Shown here in pieces: positions 36,456 through 46,800 of a stretch of DNA of 64,000 bases. Under the pieces are notes generated by a model. The model was not told where the DNA came from. It worked only from the letters and a program-made list of their open reading frames with translations, and ran no database searches. Source of the stretch: JAIRVZ01 sp031553755 (GTDB lineage Bacteria > Bacteroidota > Bacteroidia > Bacteroidales > Azobacteroidaceae). Every line of letters begins with the position of its first letter. Position 1 is the stretch's first letter. Made by a program: the position numbers and the translations under genes. The stretch lies in the NCBI GenBank assembly GCA_031553755.1, contig JAVBKZ010000003.1, forward strand, positions 1 to 64,000, read 5' to 3'.

Positions 36456-38756
36456 TTATTTGACAAACATTTTTTCCGTTTTTACTGAATTATCGTCATA
36501 GATTTTTTTCACTATATATAAACCGGAAGCAGGGTTAGCCACTTCCCTTCCGTCTATCGTAAAGTATTGAACTTTTAATAAATCTTTGCCGGTAACGGGA
36601 GTAATAATACGGGTAGGAGTATCTACACAATCACAATTAGCCGCGCCTACAGTATAAGTTTTATTCCATCCATCTATATAACAGTTACCATTATTTCCAT
36701 AATTGGTATAGCCTGTCGTAGTCCAAATCAACGTTGCCCCTGCTGTGTAACTTATCACATCTCCGTTTGCTAAAGGAGATCCGAATGTAAGTGTGATTGT
36801 ATGACTATCAACTGAAGTACGTGTTGGATTCGCGGCAACTCCATTTAATAAAAATTTATTCGCGCCCAATGATCCTCCATTCCATGTCGCATTACCTGTT
36901 ATGTCATAAGGAGCAATTTTATAGGTAAGAACCGTTTTGTCCGCACTTAAACTTATATTTAATAAAGCAGGAGTCGTTAATTGTGCTCCTCCTCCTTGTG
37001 TAATAACATAACTGCAATATTCGGAAAATTCGGCACCAGATGTCAAAGAAATTGTCGTAGGATGCTCTAAGCCGCTGCCTGTGATTACAATATTATTTCC
37101 CAAACCGGTAATCCATTCAACAGTTAATTCCGTATCTGCGATAGTACCACCCACAGGCGAAATCGTTGAGGGAGAAATAGTGTAGCCGAAAGGAGCTGTC
37201 AATGTAAGATCGGAAGAGATATTTGTACCGGAAAGAGTTATCTTTTGTGTTCCTGTAGTAGGAGTAAAAGACAAACTATTACTTGATAAAACAATATTTG
37301 GCATTGCCAAAGTAGTGTAAGCCGGTAAAGCAAAAGCTGTGGATTCATTTCCTGCCAAATCAATAGCTATAACAGAAAAATTATAGGTGGCGCTGCCTTG
37401 CAATCCATTAAAAAGATAAGTCGCTGTTCCGTTTTGAGTTGTTGAAGGAATAATTTTTTCATAAGAATTTGCCACATCAACTAATTTAATTTGAGTAACA
37501 CCAATATTGTCTGTAGCATTTATACTAACACTTACACCCCATGCTTTATTATCTCCCGTAATATTCGCTGATGCTATCACCGGTTTTTCCGAATCGGAAC
37601 AAGATGTTCCATAAACATAATTTGTAAAAAATTGCTTCGTTCCATATCCTCCTCCAGCAGTCCACTCAATAGTTCCATTATAACTAATCAAAGTACCTTT
37701 CGGTATAGTTATACCCGTTTTCGGACGAAAAACCTGAGGATTTGCTGTAGCCGTACTAACTTTATCAAGAACGTTTGCACCACTGATTCCTGCAACTGTA
37801 AATCCACCAACTTGTACCCCATTACCTCGATATGTATCGCCATTAATTGTTACCCATATATCTCCATTTACCTGAGTTTCTACTGAAAAATTAGCAGATC
37901 CTACATTCCCTGTTATAGTTGTTCCACAATATACAGAAACAGGCAAATTGGGTTGGTCTGGATTAGTTACCGTCCAACTTACAGGTGTAGACATATCTGA
38001 ATTAGCATAAGTACCTGTATTATCAGAAGCAACAACTGCTACAGAAGCATTTCCATTAAGAGGTGCAGAAATAACTTCACCGCTACCTACAATGTTCAAT
38101 GTTTTTATAACAACACTATTGATTGTTATTGTTACAACATATCCTGTTGCATTGGCTACTTCAGTAAAAGTCAAAACATTACTTGCATTGACGCTCACAT
38201 TTGTTGGCACTGCAAGTTTTGTAACATATACTCCTGTACAATTTGTACCATAAGTATAATCCGGGAAAGTTATATTTGGATAAAAGTCATTTCCATTATC
38301 TGTTGTATTTTCATTGTTTGTTTTATATTCACACATCCCATTAAACTTGATAATCGTTCCTTCTGGAACCACTTGCGTAGGAGTAAGTATTACTCTTTTT
38401 TTATCGGAACTCAACGATTTTGTAAAATAGTTTGCAAAAGTCAATCCTCCACCAAGCGAAAAACCTCCTGTTGCTAAACCATTCGATCCTCTATAACATC
38501 CATAAGGTGTAGCTGTCTCTGCATTATCAGGATGCGGAGCAATACGAATTTCGACATTTCCATTGGTAAGTGTTTCCCATGTAAAAAGCACAAATCCAGC
38601 AGTTGATGGTGCAGCAGGAACATTGGCAGTACCATTTGGTTTAAATTCCCAACCACAAACTTCAGATAAAGTTCCGGGCGCTATCGCGTTTACGTTATTA
38701 CCCCAAAATAATCCCATCACCATGACCAATGCCATTAGTAAATTTTTCTGTTTCAT
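36456..38756 (-). CDS. T9SS-sorted surface protein with three Cys-bracketed modules
   Basis: The protein has 766 residues; its function is not recognised. Order: signal peptide 1-24; module 1 (about 30-172, from VCGWEFKPN to DYTYGTNC); FnIII-like domain; module 2 (about 275-385, VYCGTTITG to YVYGTSC); FnIII; Ig-like domain; module 3 (about 579-705, EYCSYVITQ to TVGAANC); sorting domain (about 718-766, ending TEKMFVK). It is the richest of the three paralogues in modules. The repeated NGDVEIRIAPH-like strand (here NGNVEIRIAPHPDN and NGDIWVTINGD) supports a common fold. It is likely co-transcribed with its neighbours; the flanking hairpins may divide the transcript. Confidence 0.75.
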   Translation of the reverse strand: MKQKNLLMALVMVMGLFWGNNVNAIAPGTLSEVCGWEFKPNGTANVPAAPSTAGFVLFTWETLTNGNVEIRIAPHPDNAETATPYGCYRGSNGLATGGFSLGGGLTFANYFTKSLSSDKKRVILTPTQVVPEGTIIKFNGMCEYKTNNENTTDNGNDFYPNITFPDYTYGTNCTGVYVTKLAVPTNVSVNASNVLTFTEVANATGYVVTITINSVVIKTLNIVGSGEVISAPLNGNASVAVVASDNTGTYANSDMSTPVSWTVTNPDQPNLPVSVYCGTTITGNVGSANFSVETQVNGDIWVTINGDTYRGNGVQVGGFTVAGISGANVLDKVSTATANPQVFRPKTGITIPKGTLISYNGTIEWTAGGGYGTKQFFTNYVYGTSCSDSEKPVIASANITGDNKAWGVSVSINATDNIGVTQIKLVDVANSYEKIIPSTTQNGTATYLFNGLQGSATYNFSVIAIDLAGNESTAFALPAYTTLAMPNIVLSSNSLSFTPTTGTQKITLSGTNISSDLTLTAPFGYTISPSTISPVGGTIADTELTVEWITGLGNNIVITGSGLEHPTTISLTSGAEFSEYCSYVITQGGGAQLTTPALLNISLSADKTVLTYKIAPYDITGNATWNGGSLGANKFLLNGVAANPTRTSVDSHTITLTFGSPLANGDVISYTAGATLIWTTTGYTNYGNNGNCYIDGWNKTYTVGAANCDCVDTPTRIITPVTGKDLLKVQYFTIDGREVANPASGLYIVKKIYDDNSVKTEKMFVK

Positions 38757-38791
38757 AATTTAATAAATTAGTATGTTGTTAATTAATAAAA

Positions 38792-38829
38792 GATAGCGGG
38801 TTGTTGGTTAAAATACACAACCCACTATC
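38792..38829 (-). terminator. Hairpin with U tract after the 38841 gene
   Basis: On the minus strand the arms GATAGTGGGTTGT and ACAACCCGCTATC form 13 pairs, one of them a T-G (U-G) wobble, around a 12-nt loop. TTTTATTAATT follows directly. It starts 12 bp after the stop codon at 38841. The same arms on the plus strand contain a C-A mismatch, so the pairing favours minus-strand RNA. Confidence 0.7.
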
Positions 38830-38840
38830 CATCGTGTTTT

Positions 38841-41261
38841 TTATTTTATAATTACTTTCAATTGAGAAGTATTTCCGTTAATATCTTTTACATTCAATAT
38901 ATAAAATCCGGAATTCAATGTGATCGAATTGGTGTTTGATGTATTGATTAATTGACCATTAACAGAATACGCGCTGATTTTCGCAATCGCGTTCTCGGAT
39001 ATAACATTAATTACATTACCACTTTGTTTGATTGCAATGGATTGAGCTTTCGGACTGTAAACAGAAGTTCCTATACCGGAACAAGTAGAACCATAAATAT
39101 AAGGATTGATTGCCACATAAGGAGTATTTGGGTATAGATCGTGTAATGCACCTCCCAATGCTAAAGCAGTATTGGTAGCCGCGTCCACTACTGTTTTGTA
39201 TACAATATAGCCAGTTGTATATGCGATTTGACTTCCTACAGGAATTGTTGCCCCAACTGTTTTAGTTAGTTTTATTTTTTTGTTCAAATTATCTTCTTTG
39301 ATCAAAGACACGGTAAAATATTTATTAGCAGTATTTGGGTCTCCGTTAACTGTAATATTTGCAGGTGTATTGATTCCGTTTCCTCTGAATTCTGTTTGAT
39401 TATCTGTACCGTTTACTAAAAAATGTGGAGCTATTGATATAATGATATTTCCGTCAACATCGGTTTGCCATGTAAGATAAACGGCATCTTGATCACCCGC
39501 AATGCAATTTTGTCCGGCAGCAGGGTTAAACTGATAGTTGCAATATTGAGCATCTGTCGTTAAATTAACATTGCTTGCAGTAACATTCCAAGCAATTTCA
39601 GCTACATCAGAATCGGTATAATCAATGAAATTTCCAAGCGCTTTAAGATGAATGGTATAATTTCCGACAAGGATATATTTCAAAGCGTCACCCGATTGAA
39701 AATTATCTTGTTTATATATCAAATTTACACCATCATAGACTTCCAATTGATGAGTTTTCGCATTGGCTACCGGATTAAAAGTCAGCGTCTTTTTATCCGC
39801 GCTAAGTTGCAACCCTGTCGGAGCAGATAATTTAACAGCATCATCATTTACTGTAACTAAAGTTTGAGGAGCGCTTGCATTTCCCGACAAATCCTTTGCT
39901 GTGATTGTGAGGGTATATACTTTTCCCGGAAGAATATTGGTCAGATAATAATCTCCTGTGCGGAATGCGTTTATTGTTCCACCTTCGGCTCCTGCTATTT
40001 CATAATATACAACACCGCTGTTGTCACTTCCTTGTAAATTAATATGAATATAAGCATCTGTTACTTCAACAAGTGTAGCGGAAGTCAATACCGGAGCTAC
40101 CGCTTCCAATTCAGCGGGAGCAATCACATCCGCCATTTTGTGCATAATAGGTTTTGTATTGCCTCCTACCGTACAATTTACAATATTAACAACATATTCG
40201 TCCCAATTAATCGGTTCTTTAAATTGGAAATAACCCAATGTCATGTTCAATATCTTGTTGTTAATAGTCGCGTTATTAGTTGTTCCATAACAATACTTTC
40301 CATCAGGACTTACAGTTGGTTTCACTTCAAATTGAGTTCCTCCGGCAGGAGTAATTTTTAATGATGCTTCACGGAAAGTTTTAGTAGGATCTTTGTATTC
40401 ATAGTAATATTCCAATACAGAAGTTGTACTTTTGAATACAAAACGGATATCGGGAGTTTCTCCCGAAGTAATGTTGTAAAAACCAGAAGTAGTAAAAGTA
40501 ACTGTTTCTTCCGCGCTTTCATTTCCTGAGAAATCGACAGCTGTTACCTTGAGATTGTACGTTGTATTAGGATTCAGTCCCGATAACGATACATTGCTCA
40601 AGAAAGAAACCTGTTCTATTCCATGTGCTTCATCTTTGATATAATAGAAAAAATCATTCGCGTCGGAAGAAGCCAATGTGAAAGCTGCTGCTGTTTCGGC
40701 AATGGTACCCATTGTATAAGTTGGTTTTGCCGGAGCAGTAACATCACCCACGACAGTCGAATTCTTAGCCGTTTTATTATATGCTATAGAATTAGTCTCT
40801 CTATTTTGGAAAAAATAGATAGTTATATAAGATTGAGTAGTCCAACCTGTACCACCTTGCGACCAACCTGCAGCTCCTCCACCAATACTTTCTTTGAAAT
40901 CTCCGGTTGAAGGAATTCTGTTTGCAGCGCCGGCAAAACAATATTCTTGCTTACCAGTACCCGCACTAGGAGTAGGAGCATAGTTTGTAGGGGTAGTCCA
41001 AAAACGAAGTTGAATTCCATAATTAGTATTAGAGAGATTTTGAGTACCGGTATTTTTCACCCAAACATAAGGCTTACTTCCAATTGTAACAAATTTATAA
41101 TTAATCGAATAAGCATTATCGACCGCATTAGTACCTGTATTATATACTGTTAAGCCAGTTCCCACCATCGAACCATGGTCAGGAATCAAAGCCATCACAT
41201 TAGAGGCAAATGAAAAACTCAGAATCATTGCCAATACAAAAAGTAAATTTTTCGTGTTCAT
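38841..41261 (-). CDS. T9SS-sorted surface protein with GSM domain and Cys-bracketed module
   Basis: The protein has 806 residues; its function is not recognised. Order: signal peptide 1-25; GSM domain (about 26-145, LIPDHGSMVGTGLTVY), similar to the start of the 33613 protein; FnIII (about 175-257); a further beta domain (about 258-377); FnIII; Ig-like domain; one Cys-bracketed module (about 574-727, QYCNYQFNP to YGSTC); sorting domain (about 737-806, ending SQLKVIIK). It shares both module types with 33613 and the Cys module with 36456, so the three arose by duplication with reshuffling. An aspect of glycan binding at the surface is an inference from location. Confidence 0.75.
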   Translation of the reverse strand: MNTKNLLFVLAMILSFSFASNVMALIPDHGSMVGTGLTVYNTGTNAVDNAYSINYKFVTIGSKPYVWVKNTGTQNLSNTNYGIQLRFWTTPTNYAPTPSAGTGKQEYCFAGAANRIPSTGDFKESIGGGAAGWSQGGTGWTTQSYITIYFFQNRETNSIAYNKTAKNSTVVGDVTAPAKPTYTMGTIAETAAAFTLASSDANDFFYYIKDEAHGIEQVSFLSNVSLSGLNPNTTYNLKVTAVDFSGNESAEETVTFTTSGFYNITSGETPDIRFVFKSTTSVLEYYYEYKDPTKTFREASLKITPAGGTQFEVKPTVSPDGKYCYGTTNNATINNKILNMTLGYFQFKEPINWDEYVVNIVNCTVGGNTKPIMHKMADVIAPAELEAVAPVLTSATLVEVTDAYIHINLQGSDNSGVVYYEIAGAEGGTINAFRTGDYYLTNILPGKVYTLTITAKDLSGNASAPQTLVTVNDDAVKLSAPTGLQLSADKKTLTFNPVANAKTHQLEVYDGVNLIYKQDNFQSGDALKYILVGNYTIHLKALGNFIDYTDSDVAEIAWNVTASNVNLTTDAQYCNYQFNPAAGQNCIAGDQDAVYLTWQTDVDGNIIISIAPHFLVNGTDNQTEFRGNGINTPANITVNGDPNTANKYFTVSLIKEDNLNKKIKLTKTVGATIPVGSQIAYTTGYIVYKTVVDAATNTALALGGALHDLYPNTPYVAINPYIYGSTCSGIGTSVYSPKAQSIAIKQSGNVINVISENAIAKISAYSVNGQLINTSNTNSITLNSGFYILNVKDINGNTSQLKVIIK

Positions 41262-41293
41262 GTTAATTTAGTTTTTATAGATTAGTAGTTACC

Positions 41294-41330
41294 TCTTCCT
41301 CACCTCTCTCCGAAGAGAGAGGGAGAAAAA
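41294..41330 (-). terminator. Long hairpin with C(UUCG)G loop
   Basis: On the minus strand CCTCTCTC pairs with GAGAGAGG around the loop TTCG. This gives the extra-stable C(UUCG)G tetraloop. The stem extends by about eight more pairs (TTTTTCTC with GAGGAAGA) after a one-base bulge. It lies 11 bp downstream of the 41341 stop. There is no clear U tract, so it may be a processing or stability element. Confidence 0.65.
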
Positions 41331-41340
41331 GATGTTTATT

Positions 41341-43848
41341 TTATTTAGCCACTTTGAAAGCTGATTTTCCAACTTTCACAATATAAATTCCTTTATTCAA
41401 ATCAGATACATCAATTGTACAACCGTTTGCAGATGTATTTAATATAAGTTGACCACTGATATTAAAGATTTGTACCGACTGATTTACTTCGGGTAAGTAT
41501 AATGTGTTACCTGAAATATATGCTATTGAAGCATCGATAGCCGCTTTTTCAATATTGGTAGCAAGCGGGTATGCAAACGAATAAGATTTACCAATAAATC
41601 CATCTTTTTCAACTGCCACCTTGATTGTTTGATTAGGAATTACTGATACGGCTGCCAAATATTGCGAACTTGTGGCCGTTGGTTCTGATCCGTCTGTAGT
41701 ATAACGAACTATCGCGCCGGTAGCGTCAACTCCGGTTCCCGCGTCTACAGAGGCTAAAGTTACGTTTGTAGCTGAAGCAATAGCTCCCGCTCCCGGTGTC
41801 GGATTAATAGAGAAGGAACGGAAGTCGTAGAATTTGTTAGTAGCGGCATCTCCTCCTGTTCCCGGTTTTGCGACAGAAGCATTACCCGTTATTTGCAAAT
41901 CTTTAATAACAACTGTCATTGTTTTACTTCCTACATAATTTCCAAAGACATTTCCTGAAGCCATTGTAAGATTTAATCCATTGATTGTAACTGTCATCGG
42001 TTGATTTCCTGAACCTAAAACAAATGCGTCTCCGGTTCCTAAGTTATTAAGGCTGCCTCCATTTATTTCAAATTTACCATAACCATTAGCTAGAGTCGTT
42101 GCTCCCTTATAATAAAATGAAACGCCTGCAGAACTCACTTTAAAATTGCAATTTGTAGCTGTAAATTCTTTATAATCACTAGAATTGAATTTTATAATAC
42201 CTGCTGCATTAGTTGTTCCGTTCGCTTCAAATGACGCATTCGAAAGTCTTAAAATACCAGTAGTTTTACCTGTTCCCCCCGTATTAGTTTGGAAAATAAC
42301 TCCATTTCCGTTTACTGTATATGACCCTCCGGTAAATTCGATTAAAGAAGAACCATTAACAAAAAACAACCCATTGGCATTAGATGCTCCACTTACAGTT
42401 AAACTTCCTCCGAATTGATATACATGGCTTGTATTTGATGTTCCGTTTAATTCTATGTATTTTCCCCCCGTATTCAAAACAACAGGATAATTTGCTGCAG
42501 GAATCATTGAAAATGAAGTATTTTTCATCAAGACTGTATCAGATAATTCTATATTGGTTGTTCTAGGATTTCCTGTTTGAGAAGCTTCATAAGCAGCCAC
42601 TAATTGGTTAAAACCAGCGACATACACAGTTGAAGAAACAGTCGTTACTTTATAATGTAATGGAATTTCAACATCGTCAATCCAGTTACCTTTTCCTAAA
42701 CGTATTTTCAAGTAAGTATCTGTAAAATTAATTCCTATAGTAGAAGAAGCACCTGCTACCTGATTACCGCTTACTGATGTTGGTGATGCAACAGGAGAAT
42801 TACCAATATTATAATAAAAATAAGGGGGAGCCTCTGTGGCACTTGCACCTGTAGCTGTTACAGCCACGGTACTTGGAGTTGGAAAAGTATAAAATCCGGG
42901 ATCAGCAACTGATGGAGTAATTACAAGAGCTAAATCTCGTAAATCAAACAAACCGCCGGAAGTGCTGGAAACATACGATTTACCTGCCGTAGCAATTATT
43001 GTTACATTTGAAGCATTTCGATTAATAACCAATGCAGTAGAAGCTCCATCGCTATTCAACGCCGTAGATGATCCGGAAGCTGTTACTGCGGTATTGCTTC
43101 CTATCTTCATTATTGAGCTACCATTACATAACACAGCTATACCACCTAAATCATCAATTGAAATACTTGCTCCACTAATATTTGCTGTACTATTTGTTCC
43201 TACCCGTATTGTTCTAACACCTGCTTTTCCTCCTCCAGATATAGTACCACCTTCAATGGTTAGGTCCATATAGTTATTTACATATATCGCAAATGGGTTA
43301 GCATTTACTTTGTTAGCAGCCAATCCTGCAGGAACAAAAACACTTACAATACCATCTGTAACCCAAATTCGGCCTCCTCCTGTGGAATAAATGGCTGCCG
43401 GAACAAGTAAATTTGTTGTCCTGTCAAATTCAACAGCGACACATGCTATTTCTCCTCCAATAACTTTAATAGTAGCCCTTCCTAAAGGAGTTAATAGAGT
43501 TGCACCTCCGGTAATTTTCATATTATCGCCGACTTCCAGTATTGCATTTGTCGATGCGATATCTAAACCAGCATTGTTTCCGTTTGCAGTAATCGTAAAT
43601 GTATCTGTTTGAATAGTTATAGGATTACCTGCAATAGAAGACAAAGAATATACATCGTCTTTTGCAATATCAATTGTGATATTGTTTTTTAGAAGTATAG
43701 AACCTCCACCGGGAGTTCCTTTCAAAGTAGTCAATGCGGCATCAAACTCGGTAAAGGTGCCCACTTCCATTTGCGCATTCATATTCATACTCCACAGCAA
43801 CATTATTACTGTGACGATGCTTAATAAGTTAATTTTTTTCATGCTCAT
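41341..43848 (-). CDS. T9SS-sorted beta-helix-like surface protein
   Basis: The protein has 835 residues. It has a signal peptide at about 1-26 and long stretches of irregular beta-helix sequence (IWVTDGIVSVFVPAG, LTIEGGTISGGGKAGVRTIR, LTVSGASNANGLFFVNG) of the pectate-lyase type. A chitobiase-like C-terminal domain (IVRYTTDGSEPTATSSQYL, about 710-760) and a T9SS sorting domain (about 775-835) follow. No catalytic residue could be pinned down, so a lyase or hydrolase role stays open. Compared with the three neighbours it lacks Cys modules. The start could be Met3 instead of Met1; both leave a good signal peptide. Confidence 0.75.
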   Translation of the reverse strand: MSMKKINLLSIVTVIMLLWSMNMNAQMEVGTFTEFDAALTTLKGTPGGGSILLKNNITIDIAKDDVYSLSSIAGNPITIQTDTFTITANGNNAGLDIASTNAILEVGDNMKITGGATLLTPLGRATIKVIGGEIACVAVEFDRTTNLLVPAAIYSTGGGRIWVTDGIVSVFVPAGLAANKVNANPFAIYVNNYMDLTIEGGTISGGGKAGVRTIRVGTNSTANISGASISIDDLGGIAVLCNGSSIMKIGSNTAVTASGSSTALNSDGASTALVINRNASNVTIIATAGKSYVSSTSGGLFDLRDLALVITPSVADPGFYTFPTPSTVAVTATGASATEAPPYFYYNIGNSPVASPTSVSGNQVAGASSTIGINFTDTYLKIRLGKGNWIDDVEIPLHYKVTTVSSTVYVAGFNQLVAAYEASQTGNPRTTNIELSDTVLMKNTSFSMIPAANYPVVLNTGGKYIELNGTSNTSHVYQFGGSLTVSGASNANGLFFVNGSSLIEFTGGSYTVNGNGVIFQTNTGGTGKTTGILRLSNASFEANGTTNAAGIIKFNSSDYKEFTATNCNFKVSSAGVSFYYKGATTLANGYGKFEINGGSLNNLGTGDAFVLGSGNQPMTVTINGLNLTMASGNVFGNYVGSKTMTVVIKDLQITGNASVAKPGTGGDAATNKFYDFRSFSINPTPGAGAIASATNVTLASVDAGTGVDATGAIVRYTTDGSEPTATSSQYLAAVSVIPNQTIKVAVEKDGFIGKSYSFAYPLATNIEKAAIDASIAYISGNTLYLPEVNQSVQIFNISGQLILNTSANGCTIDVSDLNKGIYIVKVGKSAFKVAK

Positions 43849-43892
43849 AAATTTTTAATAGATTAATAAAAGTTAATTGATATGTTTTTCAT

Positions 43893-46800
43893 TTATTTCA
43901 AAATGATTTGTTTGTATTGTATATATGTATGATTGCTGTATTTAATAATGTATAATCCGGATTTCAAATCTGAAAGTTCGATTCTTCCGTTGCCGGATTC
44001 AAGTATTTCTTTTTTTACCAATAATCCCGAAATTGTATAAATTTCAATATTTGCAACATCCGTATACGGACTTCCAATCACAATATGATCGGTTGCCGGA
44101 TTGGGATAAATAATCAAGTTTTTATTTTTATCTATGGTATTGACGCGATTCGGTTGATCGCCGGTTGTTACCCTGAAATAGTCGAAAATACCTCCGATAC
44201 TTACTTTCACACTGTAAGTGGTATTGTATTGAGAACCGGTTCCTAATTGTACGCGTATTTCATCGTTGTTATTTACATACGAAGGATCTGAAGTAAATAA
44301 ACTACCATTGACGGAATAAGCTGCTACTTCTGTCGCATCTGACAATGAAATTTCTGATTTGTCTTCTAATCCGGTTACAATAAAAGGTTCGGATATCGCC
44401 ATAGAAAATAAACCAAGTCCTGTTTTTGATAAAATTTGAAATTGGTCGGGAGTTGTTTTCTTAGGCGACTCAAACGCGCGAAATTCATAAATAGACGACC
44501 ATCCTCCCGCAGAAATTGTTACTCTCAAATAACGCGCTTTTTTTACTTCAAAATCTACCGGAATAATTGTTCCTCCTACTGTATTTTTACTTTGATCTGT
44601 TAAAAGGAAAAATTCACTGTTATTCAAAGAGCCTTCTACTTTGAATTGAAATGCCCTTGAAGCATAAGGAACAATTTCTATCCTTGCTACATCATACGGA
44701 TTTTGTAAGTCTACCGTAAATGATTGAGGATTGGTTCCATTAGCTGCCGCCCAACGTGTAGAAGTCGCGTTTCCATCATTTATTTTTGTTATTTCATTAT
44801 TAGCTTGCTCGGAAGATGCCGTAACCGATTTATTTAATGCCAAATTAGGCAAAGTAGACGCGGGTGGTTCTTTTTTGGTAGTTATTGTGAACATCTCCTG
44901 TACTCCATCAATTTCAAAAGTTACAAAACGAACTGTTTGATATTGTGTATCGGATTTCATTTTCACTCTTATTTGGTCACCATTCGCGATAGAAAATTCC
45001 GTAGTAACAAACGCGCCTCCATTAATGGAATAAGACGCTGTGGCAGACGCGCTTTGATTGACTATTTTAATTGTTTTGGAAGTTTCCAATCCCATCACAG
45101 TGGTAATAGCCGAAGTGATTTCGGTATTTAATTCCGCGTTGGCTACATTTTGAAACCTGAATTCAGGAATAATAGGAGCTTCTCCTGTTTTAATCGTATA
45201 ATTTTGAGGCATTTGCGCAGTCAACCCATTTTCCAAATTAAATGATTTAGACGTAATAGTTGATGACGCGGAAGTTAATCCTTTGGAAGTTATACTTAGA
45301 GTAAAATCGCCTGCTGTTCTTGTAGCACGCACAAAAACACGGTTGATACCACATTCTGTTAAAAGCGTATCTTTAAAGATACTGTATTGTATGCCACTGT
45401 TATAACCTCCTAAATAAATTCCTTCTCCTGAATAGGTAAAATCAACCCTACGTTCATCGGTTGGAACCCTGACACCATTATCATCGGTTACTTCCACATC
45501 AAACATAGCAACGTCTGAACCATCGGCGATAAAACCGTCAGGTCCAAGAACAGGAGTCAATCTCAATTTCGTGGGAGTTCCTGCCGAAACGATTTCTTTT
45601 GTCTTTACCGCTACTCCGTTTTTATATCCTGTAGCTACTACTTTTCCTTGTACCCAGGTTACATCGGGAAACGAAAATTCGAATTGATAAGCTCGTGTAC
45701 CTTTACCATAATTTTTCACCAACGAACCTTGTGTATTGTAAACTGCAAGAGCCACTTCGTCCATATTAGAAACCACATACATTGTTTTCTTTGTTCCAAC
45801 AGGATATGACCAATGTCCTACAATATGCAATTCAGAAGTGTCGCTTTGAGCAGCTTTCAATGCATAAAAAGACTGTTTAGGCAAACGCGCCGCATCCAAA
45901 GATCCGGTAACTCTCGCTAATTCGGTCTTTTCCATTCTCCCATGACTGATTCCGTCTGCAAAAATAATTTTAGCTCCTCCTACCATGATTTCTTTCAAAC
46001 CTTGTCCTCCCCTTCTCGACCAACGGTCGTAATATTTTCTGACGTTATTCATCGCCAAATCTTCGGAACTATTTAACCTGAAATCATTTTCTGGATATTC
46101 TACAATAGTATAATTATCGCTTGGATAGGCTATATTTTTATATCCGAAGTTTGGTGGAGAATATTTATCCCAAACACGGCGCGGAGATTCGGCTCTCGCG
46201 TATTCAGCGTCCCAAATGGGAATGGCAGAAGAACCTCCTACTCCATCCATTGTAGATCCATATTCTGCAATACCAAGCAAGTCGGTAGCAGTAGAACGAG
46301 TTCCGCTGAAACGTCCTCCGTGAGGATCCCATTGTTTGCGGACATTCAACATATCTTGCATATGTTCGGGGACTATGTGTTGATTTCCTCCTTCCCAAAA
46401 CACTACGGAAGGATTATTTCTGAAATAGATTGTTACGTCTCGCATTAATTCTACCCGTTGTTCCCACTGGCGACCTTCGTTATCTCCTTCCGCGTCTCCG
46501 GCAGGGCACGCGTAAATTACACCGAATTTATCGGCTGCTTCTACATCGCGTTGTCTTGGGGCAACATGCATCGGACGAATAAAATTTCCGTTACTTTCTT
46601 TTATCAACAGAAAATCATATTCTCCCATCCAATCCGGAACCATTCCTACGTTTACCCATTCCATCGTAGTACGAGGAGCATATCCGTCTAAATAGAGAAA
46701 ACGTCCGTTGATAGTTAAACCTTGAGCTGCATTAAATTCGACTTTCCTTACGCCTAATGGTATTTCACAAACATCTATAACATTATTATCTACCGCTAAT

